A stretch of 64,000 bases of DNA from positions 62,001-126,000 of the forward strand of contig NZ_PYWM01000002.1 of NCBI RefSeq assembly GCF_003049665.1, given 5' to 3'. Shown here piece by piece: positions 35,970 through 44,415 of this stretch (its first letter is position 1; each line of letters starts with the position of its first letter). Below the pieces are notes generated by a model that worked only from the letters and a program-made list of their open reading frames with translations, did not search any database and was not told where the DNA came from. The position numbers and the translations under genes were made by a program. Source of the DNA: Lysinibacillus mangiferihumi. Its GTDB lineage: Bacteria > Bacillota > Bacilli > Bacillales_A > Planococcaceae.

Positions 35970-38450
35970 CTATCGTTGGTTTTTAAGTGCAATTACTTTC
36001 GCTCTTGAATTGACACCTAGCTTACTATAAATAGTAGATAAATAAACGCGAACTGTACCATTAGATAAATGCAGTTGTTTGGCTATTTCTTGATTGCTCA
36101 GCCCTTTTGTTAATAAATCGAAGAGTTCTTGTTCGCGCGGGGTAAGTAAATCATTCGGTTCCTTCTTCACTGTACAATTTTTTTGTAAATAGTCAAAATA
36201 ACTTTTAGGGACAGGATTCCATTTAGATGTTAAGGACTCTAATTGAAAATACTGGTTGAGAAGGGGCAGTATTTCTTTTTCGTCTAAAAGGGTTCGTACG
36301 TAGTAAAACTTTGCTGCCAATTGTAGCGCTTCGTGTAAAGTATCTAAAGCAATATCATGGTTGTCTAAACGAAGTTGGCAAACGGCTTCAAGAATGGTTG
36401 CTTCAATAATTGTCCCAACTTGCTCGTCTTGTTGTGCTTTTGTTTTAACTTGTACAACGATAGATAATGCATCATTTGGTTGTTTCTTTAATAATAATAA
36501 CCTAGCATACACTAGCATCCAAAATGGCTGTTTCGTTTTTGTAGCCTGTAGGATAGACTCTGCACGCTCGTCATCACCCTCTATAATGTAACAAAAAGCA
36601 ATCATAATTTGGATAGTATTTCGCCAATGTTTTTCAACAGCATCTTCTAACAATTGTGTCAGCATAGCGCGCGCTGTATTGGTTTGCTGTTGATGCGTGT
36701 AAATATTAGCCTTTAGCAAATACATAGGAACAAATAAGTTAGGATCTGGCTGTTGTTGAGTTAATTGGATTGCAATATCAAGCTCCTTTTGCGCATCTTC
36801 TAGTAAATTTCTCTCATAGTACACCTCAGCAGCAATGCCAGATATATAGGCGGTCACATATAATGTTTTAAAATTTGTATCCCGAAATAGCTGTGTAATT
36901 TTTGGAACTTCATCCATTGCGGGTAATTTGCCTTTTGAAGCTAAATTTGTGCGCGAAAGTTTATATTCAAAATTGTTGTAGGGCATTCGTACTTTATCCC
37001 AACGACAAGGAGCTTGTTGTGTAGTGAGCTGTCTTTCTAATATTTCTTTCACCGTTTGTAATTTCCCACCCGAGGCAACTAAGGCATATGCTTTGGTTCG
37101 TTCGTAAATATTCGCGATAGCTATATTTTCTTTTTGTTCCATCCATTGATCACTGTGTTGACGCTGTTCAAGCTCTTCCATTATGGAGGTAGCAGTTGTC
37201 ATTTCTAATGTTGAAATTGCACGTTCATAGCCCAAAATAAGCATTTCATAACGGACTGTTTGTTGATTGTCTCTTAGCTGTTGTAACCAGCGCATGAAAG
37301 TTGCAGTTTGACCTGATAAAAAAAGTTGAACAAGATGATGAGAAATCCATTGTTGGGCTTGCTCATACAGCTGATGTTTTAATGCTAATTCAATCGCGGA
37401 AGTGTAATCACCTTTTCCATAAATTAATTGAACCGTTTTTTCGACAAGGGACTTTATTTCTTGTTCGGTATATTGCTTCATCAGTTCCTCTTGTAATGCT
37501 TCAGCAAATAAATGGTGATAGCGGAAAACAAGTTTTGATGATTGAAGACAAACTGTGAACAAGCCATTTTCTTCTAAATAAGCTAATAGTTCTGCACTAT
37601 TCGTCCCCTCTATTAATTGGTCACATATAGCAGGCTCTAATTCATGTAAAAAAGAGGTTCTCAACAGAAAATTTTGTATTGTTTTTGGGAGTTTATGAAT
37701 AATGCCTTGCCACAAAAAATTAGAAATAAATGGTTGTACTTCATTAAAATTAGTTAGACTCGTTAATAGTAATCCTGCGATCCATCCTTCTGTTTTATTT
37801 TGTATTGTTTGTAATTGTTGTTCGTTTAATGAGATTGAATTTTTTAAGGAAAAAAACTGCTTTGTTTCTTGGTAAGTAAAGCGTAAATGTTCGGTATTAC
37901 ATTCATGTATCCATTGTTTTACTCGCCATATCCCAATTGGTAATGGAAGAGCTGTTCGAGTAGTCAAATATATGTGAACATAAGATGGTAGTTGTTCGAT
38001 TAGTTTAATCATCGTGCGGTGAATTGTTTCGTTTTCTATTAAATGGTAATCGTCCATTACAAGATGAAAGCTTTTTTTAGCCGTATTTAGTTCATGGATA
38101 AACGACTCCATCAGAAAATCGAAAGTGGAAACATCTTGCCCTTGTAATAGTGGTGCGAGCACTTTATCGACATCGGTTTCACAGGCTTTCGCTACTGCCT
38201 GAAAGACAAAAGTCCAATATCTGATTGGATCATTATCTGCTTGGTCTATCGCGACCCAAGCAATTGGTTGTTGAAAATGGATAAGCCATTGACTTAAAAG
38301 TGTTGTTTTGCCGTAGCCTGCTGGCGCGCGAAGTATTGTAATCCTTTTCTGGTCATTTTCACGAAAGAAATCATATAATCTAGGTCTTTCAATTGTTTCG
38401 GTCGTACTATAAGGCACATTTAATTTAGCGGATGATAGAGAACTTGACAT
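35970..38450 (-). CDS. MalT-like STAND ATPase / LuxR-type transcriptional regulator (LAL family)
   Basis: 826 aa. An N-terminal P-loop APAGYGKT (residues 42-49) with a LVMDDYHLI Walker B marks a STAND NTPase. A long helical TPR-like middle follows, and a LuxR-type helix-turn-helix forms the C-terminus (LTPREQELFDLLTKGLSNQEIAKQL). Such proteins switch on genes after binding a small ligand and ATP. The inducer and targets are not evident; adjacent genes do not form an obvious pathway. AAAGGAGA precedes the ATG. Confidence 0.88.
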   Translation of the reverse strand: MSSSLSSAKLNVPYSTTETIERPRLYDFFRENDQKRITILRAPAGYGKTTLLSQWLIHFQQPIAWVAIDQADNDPIRYWTFVFQAVAKACETDVDKVLAPLLQGQDVSTFDFLMESFIHELNTAKKSFHLVMDDYHLIENETIHRTMIKLIEQLPSYVHIYLTTRTALPLPIGIWRVKQWIHECNTEHLRFTYQETKQFFSLKNSISLNEQQLQTIQNKTEGWIAGLLLTSLTNFNEVQPFISNFLWQGIIHKLPKTIQNFLLRTSFLHELEPAICDQLIEGTNSAELLAYLEENGLFTVCLQSSKLVFRYHHLFAEALQEELMKQYTEQEIKSLVEKTVQLIYGKGDYTSAIELALKHQLYEQAQQWISHHLVQLFLSGQTATFMRWLQQLRDNQQTVRYEMLILGYERAISTLEMTTATSIMEELEQRQHSDQWMEQKENIAIANIYERTKAYALVASGGKLQTVKEILERQLTTQQAPCRWDKVRMPYNNFEYKLSRTNLASKGKLPAMDEVPKITQLFRDTNFKTLYVTAYISGIAAEVYYERNLLEDAQKELDIAIQLTQQQPDPNLFVPMYLLKANIYTHQQQTNTARAMLTQLLEDAVEKHWRNTIQIMIAFCYIIEGDDERAESILQATKTKQPFWMLVYARLLLLKKQPNDALSIVVQVKTKAQQDEQVGTIIEATILEAVCQLRLDNHDIALDTLHEALQLAAKFYYVRTLLDEKEILPLLNQYFQLESLTSKWNPVPKSYFDYLQKNCTVKKEPNDLLTPREQELFDLLTKGLSNQEIAKQLHLSNGTVRVYLSTIYSKLGVNSRAKVIALKNQR

Positions 38451-38658
38451 GGTATGTCTCCTTTTGTGATTTAAGTTATGACGTACAGTGAAAGTATTAT
38501 GTAGTATATCTTCTTATAATATATGAAGTTTGCTAGATTGTTTATTCCAATTTGTCAGTATGGTCAGTCTTGCAGTAGTTGGAATTTTTCCATTGAAGTT
38601 TTCACCATAGCATAAAACCTTCACGCGTGCGCACATTACAAGGAGGAGGTGAAAATCT

Positions 38659-38883
38659 GTGGGAAATAGAAATAATAAAAATAACAATAAAACAATGAAT
38701 AAAAGAACACATAATCCTTTTGGAACGTATAAAAGTAAAGACCTTGATTATAGTAATAGTAACAACAACAACCCAAATGATAATTTAAACGAAGAATTCA
38801 GTGCGGAATTTGATGCTAAAGCGAAAAACAAAAACAATAAAACGAACCATGATAAAAACCAACAATCCAATAAAAAGAACTAA
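38659..38883 (+). CDS. small Asn/Lys-rich protein with a SAEF motif, possible gamma-type SASP relative
   Basis: 74 aa, GTG start with a very strong AGGAGGAGGTGA. Extremely rich in Asn and Lys, no hydrophobic core. The segment NEEFSAEFDAKAK recalls the FGTEFASET repeat of gamma-type small acid-soluble spore proteins and is shared with the next gene (EEYSAEF). It probably serves as a spore-core or spore-associated protein, but this rests on composition and a short motif only. Pairs with 38900 in one transcript. Confidence 0.6.
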   Translation: MGNRNNKNNNKTMNKRTHNPFGTYKSKDLDYSNSNNNNPNDNLNEEFSAEFDAKAKNKNNKTNHDKNQQSNKKN

Positions 38884-38899
38884 AGTGGGGGCGTTAGCA

Positions 38900-39040
38900 A
38901 TGGCAAAGAAAAGTAAAACAAGCTTCAAAAAGAAAAAGAAAGAAGATACACATAAAAGAAATGATCGGGAAGAATATTCAGCCGAATTTAATCAAGTTAT
39001 TCATAATAATCCCCAACAACCAAGCAAAAAAAGTCGTTAA
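38900..39040 (+). CDS. small Lys-rich protein with a SAEF motif
   Basis: 46 aa. Starts at the ATG at 38900, preceded by GTGGGGGC; a longer frame overlapping the upstream gene is unlikely. A Lys block (SFKKKKKEDTHKR) precedes REEYSAEFNQV, matching the motif of the 74-aa neighbour 16 bp upstream. Basic and disordered in appearance; a spore-associated role is inferred. A terminator follows. Confidence 0.55.
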   Translation: MAKKSKTSFKKKKKEDTHKRNDREEYSAEFNQVIHNNPQQPSKKSR

Positions 39041-39053
39041 GTAATTTAAGTGG

Positions 39054-39086
39054 AATGCTCCAAGTTACTATTTGGAGCATTTTTTA
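39054..39086 (+). terminator. intrinsic terminator after the small basic protein pair
   Basis: AATGCTCCAA and TTGGAGCATT pair perfectly, followed by TTTTT. Confidence 0.9.
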
Positions 39087-39205
39087 GTTTCAGCAAGGCT
39101 AAACAAATACATACATTTTAACGAGACGATTTTCTTTATTTTTGCTTAAGGCATAATGATTCTGAGGATGTTGCACATTCTATAAAAAAGAAAGGGGCTT
39201 ACAAC

Positions 39206-39532
39206 ATGCGAAAAATACTTGCAGCACTTGGGATTATGATGACAGTATTGGCGCTTCCACAACAAATGCCAGATGCCAATGCTCAACAACAAACGCCTGC
39301 TTATGCAAAATGGGGCAAGCTTGCGATTGAAAAAACACAGTCATCCTATCCTAATTCAAAAATTATTGACTATTTGCATGAAGGCAGTGAAATAAAAGAA
39401 GGTGCAACGATTGAAAAATTTAAACTTTGGTTACAAGAGGGTGACAAAGAATTTGGTGTTTATGTAACAATAAAATATACGACCAAAACACAGCAAGTAG
39501 TTGATATCGAGCTTCAGGAAACGTCTAAATAG
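39206..39532 (+). CDS. secreted DUF3889-family protein (YqzG type)
   Basis: 108 aa. An N-terminal Sec signal peptide (MRKILAALGIMMTVLALPQ...ANAQ) precedes a small domain beginning AYAKWGKLAIEKTQSSYPN and ending in a beta-rich YVTIKYTTKTQQVVDIEL. This matches the DUF3889 pattern of YqzG-like secreted proteins of bacilli; function unknown. AAAGGGGC precedes the ATG. Confidence 0.75.
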   Translation: MRKILAALGIMMTVLALPQQMPDANAQQQTPAYAKWGKLAIEKTQSSYPNSKIIDYLHEGSEIKEGATIEKFKLWLQEGDKEFGVYVTIKYTTKTQQVVDIELQETSK

Positions 39533-39560
39533 AGGATACCAAATGAGGTATCCTCTTCTT
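39531..39560 (+). terminator. hairpin terminator after the DUF3889 gene
   Basis: AGAGGATACC pairs with GGTATCCTCT, overlapping the stop codon; the T tract is interrupted (TCTTCC), so strength is uncertain. Confidence 0.6.
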
Positions 39561-39562
39561 CC

Positions 39563-39676
39563 TTATGCTTCTATTTTTTTGATAAACTCACGCATTAATC
39601 CAGGTAAATCTGGCCACGCATGACGTTTATTTGCTTCTATGCCCATATGCCGGACGCTCGACCGTTTGCATCTTTT
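39563..39676 (-). pseudogene. unidentified C-terminal gene fragment abutting a 21-bp repeat array
   Basis: On the minus strand the frame is open for 37 codons and ends HAWPDLPGLMREFIKKIEA then TAA. It looks like the end of a real protein; the HAW...P.L...FI pattern recalls alpha/beta-hydrolase tails. There is no ribosome binding site before its internal ATG (39646), and upstream the frame meets a stop and then the 21-bp repeat array. I read it as the 3' remnant of a truncated gene, with low certainty. Confidence 0.3.
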
Positions 39677-39708
39677 TTACTGACGAAGCGGGGATAAAAC
39701 AGATATAT

Positions 39709-39876
39709 CGCCACTAAACTCGTGAGAATCGCCACAAAACTAAAAGAAATCGCCACTAAACTCGTGAGAATCGCCACAAAACTAAAAGAAATCGCCACTA
39801 AACTCGTGAGAATCGCCACAAACTATAAGAAAAACGCCATTAAATGCATGCGCAACGCCAGTATAAATATCTTCCT
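39709..39876. repeat. array of eight 21-bp units starting CGCCA
   Basis: Units start at 39709, 39730, 39751, 39772, 39793, 39814, 39835 and 39856, exactly 21 bp apart; a degenerate unit precedes them near 39688. Alternating CGCCACTAAACTCGTGAGAA and CGCCACAAAACTAAAAGAAA forms give a 42-bp higher period. Long open frames on both strands here are artefacts of 21 being a multiple of 3. The last unit runs into the marR promoter. Confidence 0.85.
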
Positions 39877-39904
39877 TTACAACATAAAAAATGAGGCGTA
39901 TAGT
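39876..39904 (+). promoter_or_regulatory. sigma-A promoter of the marR-MFS operon
   Basis: TTTACA (39876-39881), 17-bp spacer, TATAGT (39899-39904), 39 bp upstream of the marR start. Confidence 0.75.
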
Positions 39905-39929
39905 ATTTATTTAGCTAGGTAAATAAATA
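39904..39929. promoter_or_regulatory. MarR-type operator candidate
   Basis: TATTTATTTA-GCTAGG-TAAATAAATA is a perfect 10-bp inverted repeat starting at the last base of the -10 box and covering the transcription start, ideal for autorepression by the adjacent MarR protein. Confidence 0.7.
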
Positions 39930-39942
39930 AGGGGGAGATACA

Positions 39943-40341
39943 ATGAATCCGATTTTTCATGCATTATTTCAAAAAAGTCGTTATTTAACGAATTGTTTAA
40001 ATGAGGTTTTAAAACAACATCAGTTGTATAGTTCGCAATGGACCATTTTATATTGTTTACATAAGCACGGTTCAATGACTTTGACACAAATTTGGAAGTA
40101 TTTAAATGTCGAGGCGCCAAGTATAACAAGAGCTATATCACGGCTTGAAGATTTAGGCTGGGTGGAAAGAGTTGAAGGAGAAGATAAGCGCGAAAAAATT
40201 GTGACATTATCAGCCATGGCGAAAGAACGTTTACCGATCATTACAAAAACAATATTAGCATTTGAAGCAGAAATGGTTGGTTCCCTGACTGAAGAAGAAC
40301 AGTTACAATTTATAAATCTATTGCAAAAAATGAAAGGTTGA
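39943..40341 (+). CDS. MarR-family transcriptional regulator
   Basis: 132 aa winged-helix repressor. The DNA-binding region is around residues 45-90 (LTQIWKYLNVEAPSITRAISRLEDLGWVERVEGEDKREK), with flanking dimerisation helices. AGGGGGAGA precedes the ATG. It sits immediately before an MFS exporter (5 bp gap) and its own promoter carries a large palindrome, so it probably represses the exporter until a ligand binds. Confidence 0.88.
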   Translation: MNPIFHALFQKSRYLTNCLNEVLKQHQLYSSQWTILYCLHKHGSMTLTQIWKYLNVEAPSITRAISRLEDLGWVERVEGEDKREKIVTLSAMAKERLPIITKTILAFEAEMVGSLTEEEQLQFINLLQKMKG

Positions 40342-40346
40342 TTGAT

Positions 40347-41537
40347 ATGCAACAAGAGGAAAACACACAAATATGGACGAAGCGGTTCATTAGTTTATTT
40401 TTAACAAATATAGCGGTATTTTTTGTTTTTTATGGTCTAGTCACAACTTTACCATTATATGCGATTGGTGAACTGCACCAAACTGATAAAGAAGCGGGAT
40501 TATTACTATCGGGGTTCTTGTTATCTGCCATTATAGTACGCCCGTTTTCTGGTAAGTTATTAGACGTGTTCGGTAAGAAAAAGCTATTAGTTATCGCAAT
40601 TGTAGGCTATTTTTTATGTACCATTTTATATTTATTTATTCATCCATTTGGCCTTTTATTAACTTTGCGCTTTGTGCAAGGGATTTTCTTTAGTATTATT
40701 ACGACAGCAGCCGGTTCTTTAGCGGCTGATATTGTGCCGGCAAGCCGTAAAGGAGCAGGGCTAGGCTATTTTACAATGTCCACAAATTTGGCGGTAGTTA
40801 TTGGTCCTTTTATCGGTTTACTCCTGATTCAATATAGTAGTTTTAATGTTTTGTTTATCGTTATGAGTATCTGTATTTTAGTAGGGGGTATACTAGCTGT
40901 AACAGTTGATACAGAGGATTTACCCAAGCCTGAACATACGGGGAAATTGACATTTAAGTTTGATGATTTATTTGAACGGAAAGCATTGCCAGTAGCTGCC
41001 ATTGCAAGTATGGTCGCGTTTTCTTATGCAAGTGTGTTATCATTTTTGTCAGTATACGCACAGCAAAAAGATTTAATGGCTGTGGCAAGTCTTTTTTATG
41101 CTGTGTTTGCAGCCGCTATGTTAATTACACGACCTTATACTGGCAAGCTTTATGATACGAAAGGACCGCAGTTTGTTATTATCCCCGGTATTATTTCTTT
41201 CGCAATTGGACTAATCCTCCTTGCTAATGTTTCAGGAGCAGCACTATTTTTAGTTTCGGCCATTTTTATTGGCTTTGGTTACGGTGCTGTGACGACAAGC
41301 TTGCAAGCACTAGCAGTTCAATCAACCGCCCATACTCGTAGTGGCTATGCAACAGCAACATATTTTACAATGTTCGATCTTGGTATTGCCCTTGGATCCT
41401 ATATTTTAGGTATGGTCGCGGTGCAAGTAGGGTACGCTTCTATCTATTTTACAGCAGCAGCAGTACTTGGTATTGTCTTTATTATCTATTTGCTTCGCTT
41501 AGCAAAATTAAAAGCCAAGAAAGTAGCACACACGTAA
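40347..41537 (+). CDS. MFS drug-type exporter
   Basis: 396 aa, twelve predicted helices. MFS motif A-like loop IVRPFSGKLLDVFGKKKLL after helix 2 and its repeat ITRPYTGKLYDTKGPQ in the second half. The ATG at 40347 has AAAGG about 9 bp upstream; an in-frame TTG at 40338 overlaps the marR stop and is less likely. Controlled with the MarR gene. Substrate unknown. Confidence 0.85.
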   Translation: MQQEENTQIWTKRFISLFLTNIAVFFVFYGLVTTLPLYAIGELHQTDKEAGLLLSGFLLSAIIVRPFSGKLLDVFGKKKLLVIAIVGYFLCTILYLFIHPFGLLLTLRFVQGIFFSIITTAAGSLAADIVPASRKGAGLGYFTMSTNLAVVIGPFIGLLLIQYSSFNVLFIVMSICILVGGILAVTVDTEDLPKPEHTGKLTFKFDDLFERKALPVAAIASMVAFSYASVLSFLSVYAQQKDLMAVASLFYAVFAAAMLITRPYTGKLYDTKGPQFVIIPGIISFAIGLILLANVSGAALFLVSAIFIGFGYGAVTTSLQALAVQSTAHTRSGYATATYFTMFDLGIALGSYILGMVAVQVGYASIYFTAAAVLGIVFIIYLLRLAKLKAKKVAHT

Positions 41538-41564
41538 CATATTTGTCAATGCTGATAAACCTAG

Positions 41565-41599
41565 AAATTGCCCATTACGATTGTAAAGGGCGATTTTAT
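41565..41599 (+). terminator. intrinsic terminator after the MFS gene
   Basis: AAATTGCCC pairs with GGGCGATTT, followed by an interrupted T run. Confidence 0.65.
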
Positions 41600-41632
41600 T
41601 TTGGGATTAGCCTGAATGCTATAAAAAAAGAT

Positions 41633-41662
41633 AAACAGTTAGGGCATGCCTAACTGTTTTAT
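41633..41662 (-). terminator. intrinsic terminator of the LysM/NlpC gene
   Basis: AAACAGTTAGG and CCTAACTGTTT pair perfectly around GCATG; the minus strand continues into TTTTTTT-like sequence. Confidence 0.8.
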
Positions 41663-41665
41663 AAA

Positions 41666-42292
41666 TCATGATAAGCGTCCATAACCTACAAAATGTTTCT
41701 TCCAGTAGGAGCTGTGAATGTTAGCAATGCTAACACCGCCATCACTGGCATTAATCATTTGGTTATTGCCAATATAAATACCTGCATGTGAAATGCCTGC
41801 TTTATAAGTATTTGCGAAAAATACTAAATCCCCAACTTGTGGTGATGTTATTTTTTTTGCAGCATAATAAAAGCCTGCTGCTGATTTGCGGCTTGTCGCA
41901 ATACCAGCATTATTATAAACATAAGTAATGTAACCCGAGCAATCAAATCCTGTACTCGGTTTGCTACCACCAAATGTATACTTTACACCCAATTGCTTTT
42001 TGGCAACTTGAACAAGGCTTTTTGGTGCGCTCGGGGTTGCTGGAGCTTTTGCAGGCGTGCTATTCAGCGTTAATTTTTGTCCAACACGAATATTTGAAGA
42101 AGTTAAGTTATTCCATCTCATCAATGTTTGATAAGAAATGCCGTTTTGACTGGCAATTTTCCATAGGGAATCCCCAGATTTCACTGTATATGTTGCAGCA
42201 GATGCTGTGTCAATTGTTGAAAAAAGTACAGAAGAGCTTAACGCTAATACTGCTAATTTCATCCCCCACTTATTTCGTTTATTCTTTTTCAT
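41666..42292 (-). CDS. secreted LysM - NlpC/P60 peptidoglycan endopeptidase
   Basis: 208 aa. Signal peptide of about 32 residues (ends DTASA), one LysM domain (residues 34-78, YTVKSGDSLWKIASQNG), a short Pro/Ala linker, then an NlpC/P60 domain with catalytic Cys118 in GFDCSGY, His169 in SHAGIYIG and Asn181. It cuts stem peptides in the cell wall, as in the LytE/CwlS group of D,L-endopeptidases. I start at 42292 (MKKNKRNK), which has AGGAGG upstream; a longer frame adds 20 residues without a site. Confidence 0.9.
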   Translation of the reverse strand: MKKNKRNKWGMKLAVLALSSSVLFSTIDTASAATYTVKSGDSLWKIASQNGISYQTLMRWNNLTSSNIRVGQKLTLNSTPAKAPATPSAPKSLVQVAKKQLGVKYTFGGSKPSTGFDCSGYITYVYNNAGIATSRKSAAGFYYAAKKITSPQVGDLVFFANTYKAGISHAGIYIGNNQMINASDGGVSIANIHSSYWKKHFVGYGRLS

Positions 42293-42451
42293 GATATGTA
42301 TCCTCCTAAAAACATTAAAACGTATTACTTGGTACAATAATGATATTAACACGCTAATATTACAGTTCTATGTCAACAAAATAACATTAAGGATACAATT
42401 CATATAATAATGGAGGAACGCTAATATAGCTTATGACTTAAGCAATAGAAA

Positions 42452-42479
42452 AAACTAGCACTGCGCATACAGGGCTAGT
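42452..42479 (-). terminator. terminator left behind by the decayed flavohemoprotein gene
   Basis: On the minus strand ACTAGC and GCTAGT pair around a 14-base loop and are followed by six T residues. It lies just after the stop of the fragment at 42486. Confidence 0.6.
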
Positions 42480-42485
42480 CCATTG

Positions 42486-42597
42486 TTACTTTGTATTTAA
42501 TTGTAGTGCGGGACCGAAAAATTCGTAATGGATTTGACTGTCTGCGATATTGCATTCGTGTAAAGCATTTACTGCTGCTTCCATAACACAAACATGT
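42486..42597 (-). pseudogene. C-terminal remnant of a flavohemoprotein (Hmp-like) gene
   Basis: The minus strand encodes CVMEAAVNALHECNIADSQI followed by HYEFFGPALQLNTK and TAA. The IHYEFFGPA ending is characteristic of flavohemoglobin (nitric oxide dioxygenase) C-termini, and CVMEAAVNAL matches the preceding NAD-binding stretch with a small internal deletion. Upstream the frame is stopped (TAG) and no other part of the gene is visible. Only about 37 codons and the terminator survive. Confidence 0.55.
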
Positions 42598-42689
42598 ATC
42601 TATAATACTTCTTTTTTTGAATTTCGTTCGCTTGGTTTGAGGCTACGATGATATAGTAGAATTACGATAAAAGGAGACATTTATAGAGA

Positions 42690-42773
42690 GTGTTTGCTGA
42701 AAAACTATTAGTAAATGTGAACGATTACCTTGAAATGAAACTAAATAATTATTCAGTCGTAAATAATAGTTAG
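42690..42773 (+). CDS. possible 27-aa ORF of unknown nature
   Basis: GTG-started frame with AAAGGAGA about 12 bp upstream, reading MFAEKLLVNVNDYLEMKLNN then YSVVNNS. The composition looks protein-like but nothing is recognised. It may be a truncated gene start or chance. The remainder of the 42293-42851 gap shows nothing else beyond the Hmp remnant and its terminator. Confidence 0.2.
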   Translation: MFAEKLLVNVNDYLEMKLNNYSVVNNS

Positions 42774-42851
42774 AAAAAGCATACATTTTTTAACCATGAA
42801 TAATATGGCATTTATTGAACTTTTATATATATCCAATAAGGAGGTTTTCGC

Positions 42852-43055
42852 GTGAATCAGTATCCGACAATAACGGAATGTCCAAAATGTGGTGGACTAG
42901 AATTAGGGAAGGGAAAACATAGTGGATATGCATTAATGCACCCAGTGAACAAGATGAGCTTTGGCTCAGAAGTTGAATATATTCTTTGTACAGACTGCGG
43001 ATTTATTATCGAAAGCTATGTCAAAAAGCCTGAGAAATTTAAAGGGACACTTTAA
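42852..43055 (+). CDS. small zinc-ribbon-like protein
   Basis: 67 aa, GTG start with AAGGAGG upstream. Two CxxC knuckles, ECPKCGG near the N-terminus and CTDCGF near residue 47, form a probable zinc ribbon; the rest is short and polar. Nothing more specific is recognised. It precedes an immunity-like gene by 30 bp, possibly in one transcript. Confidence 0.6.
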   Translation: MNQYPTITECPKCGGLELGKGKHSGYALMHPVNKMSFGSEVEYILCTDCGFIIESYVKKPEKFKGTL

Positions 43056-43085
43056 GTTTTATTACGATTTAGGAAGGTAATTTAA

Positions 43086-43523
43086 ATGAAATTACATATA
43101 CTAGGGGAAAAAAATGAACGAATAGAAATTGAAGCATTAATAAGAAGTTACCCTAATAACACAGATTATTGGAATGCCAATTGGATTACATCAACGATAA
43201 AAATCGAAATCCCAGGTTACTTAGTTCAATTTACTGCAGATTTAAGAACAGACGAATTAAGGGATTTTCTTGCTGAATTAACTATGATAAGTAGTGATTT
43301 AAGTGGTAAAGCAATGCTATTAAATATGGAAGATTATATACAACTTGAATGTCAAATGAACAAGATGGGACAACTATTGTGGTCAGGTCAAACATGTTAT
43401 CCAGTAGGCAACGGAGCGGTGTTAAAATTTGAATTTAAATCTGATCAATCCTATTTACAAAGATTAGTAAAGGAATTAGAAGACATTTTGTTTGTTTTTC
43501 CAGTAATAGGTAATCCTGAATAG
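43086..43523 (+). CDS. WapI/DUF6228-like protein, possible immunity protein
   Basis: 145 aa, soluble. The pattern TDYWNANWITSTIKIEIPGY followed by TADLRTDELRDFLAEL resembles the YWDGNW...LRTxE layout of WapI-family immunity proteins and DUF6228. No toxin gene is adjacent, so it may be an orphan immunity gene. It lies between a zinc-ribbon gene and a phosphoesterase gene on the same strand. Confidence 0.5.
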   Translation: MKLHILGEKNERIEIEALIRSYPNNTDYWNANWITSTIKIEIPGYLVQFTADLRTDELRDFLAELTMISSDLSGKAMLLNMEDYIQLECQMNKMGQLLWSGQTCYPVGNGAVLKFEFKSDQSYLQRLVKELEDILFVFPVIGNPE

Positions 43524-43547
43524 GTGAGGGTAAGAGGAGGAAGCTTT

Positions 43548-44267
43548 GTGACGAAAATTGCAATTATCTCGGATATCCATGGAAATAAAACGGCATTGGA
43601 AGCAGTTTTAAAAGATATTCGCTTAAGAAAAATTGAAAGAATTTTTTGTTTAGGTGATTTAATTGGCAAAGGTCCACGTGGATCTGAATGTATAGAACTT
43701 ATCCAAAAGAATTGCGAACGAGTCGTGCGAGGCAATTGGGACGTATTTATTCAATCGCCTACAGACAATGATTTTATTCAGTGGTTCAAATATAGATTAA
43801 CAATAAAAGATTATCAGTATTTAAAATCGTTACCATTTCATATTGATCTCGAATTAAATGGACAATTGATAAGGTTTTTCCATGCGTCTCCAAGAAGTGA
43901 ATTTGAGCGTATTTTGGATAGTCATCCACTTGAAAAGCGATTATCTATGTTTGACAATAGTACAATAACTGATCCAAACCATAACAATAAAATTCCTGAT
44001 ATTGTATTCTACGGCGATATTCATACAACTTTTTTACATACATATACAAATGGTATTTTGTGTAACGTGGGGAGCGTCGGCAATTCACTGGATTTAACTT
44101 CAGCTTCCTATGCAATACTAGATGGAACCTATGCAAACAATGCTATTCAATTTATTAGGGTAAAGTACGATAGAGAGGCTGAGCTTCAGATTGCACAAGC
44201 GTTGGGATTACCTCAATTCGATAAATACTATGATGAGATTATGTTAGCGAAATATCGCAATGTATAA
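43548..44267 (+). CDS. calcineurin-like metallophosphoesterase (YfcE-type)
   Basis: 239 aa from the GTG at 43548, chosen because AGAGGAGGAAG precedes it and the protein then begins TKIAIISDIHGN. Family motifs follow: CLGDLIGKGP, RGNWD, and FYGDIHTTF with the late GxV loop. Two-metal phosphodiesterase or phosphatase; the substrate cannot be assigned. Confidence 0.85.
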   Translation: MTKIAIISDIHGNKTALEAVLKDIRLRKIERIFCLGDLIGKGPRGSECIELIQKNCERVVRGNWDVFIQSPTDNDFIQWFKYRLTIKDYQYLKSLPFHIDLELNGQLIRFFHASPRSEFERILDSHPLEKRLSMFDNSTITDPNHNNKIPDIVFYGDIHTTFLHTYTNGILCNVGSVGNSLDLTSASYAILDGTYANNAIQFIRVKYDREAELQIAQALGLPQFDKYYDEIMLAKYRNV

Positions 44268-44415
44268 TGGTTTTTTAGCATATTTGTAAAGTAACGTAAG
44301 AGGGAAAGCGATTTAACAAATAAAAATCCATTTCATGACTATGGCTAAGATACTTGAAAAAAGTGTATAGTAGATAAAAAGGATTGTAAAAATATTATTA
44401 AATAGAGGTTACTTT

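Noticed and set aside
39722..39922. A 66-aa open frame with RIATKLK-type heptad repeats and a mirrored frame on the other strand
   Set aside because: Both follow from the 21-bp (7-codon) repeat array, lack ribosome binding sites, and would be open in several frames.
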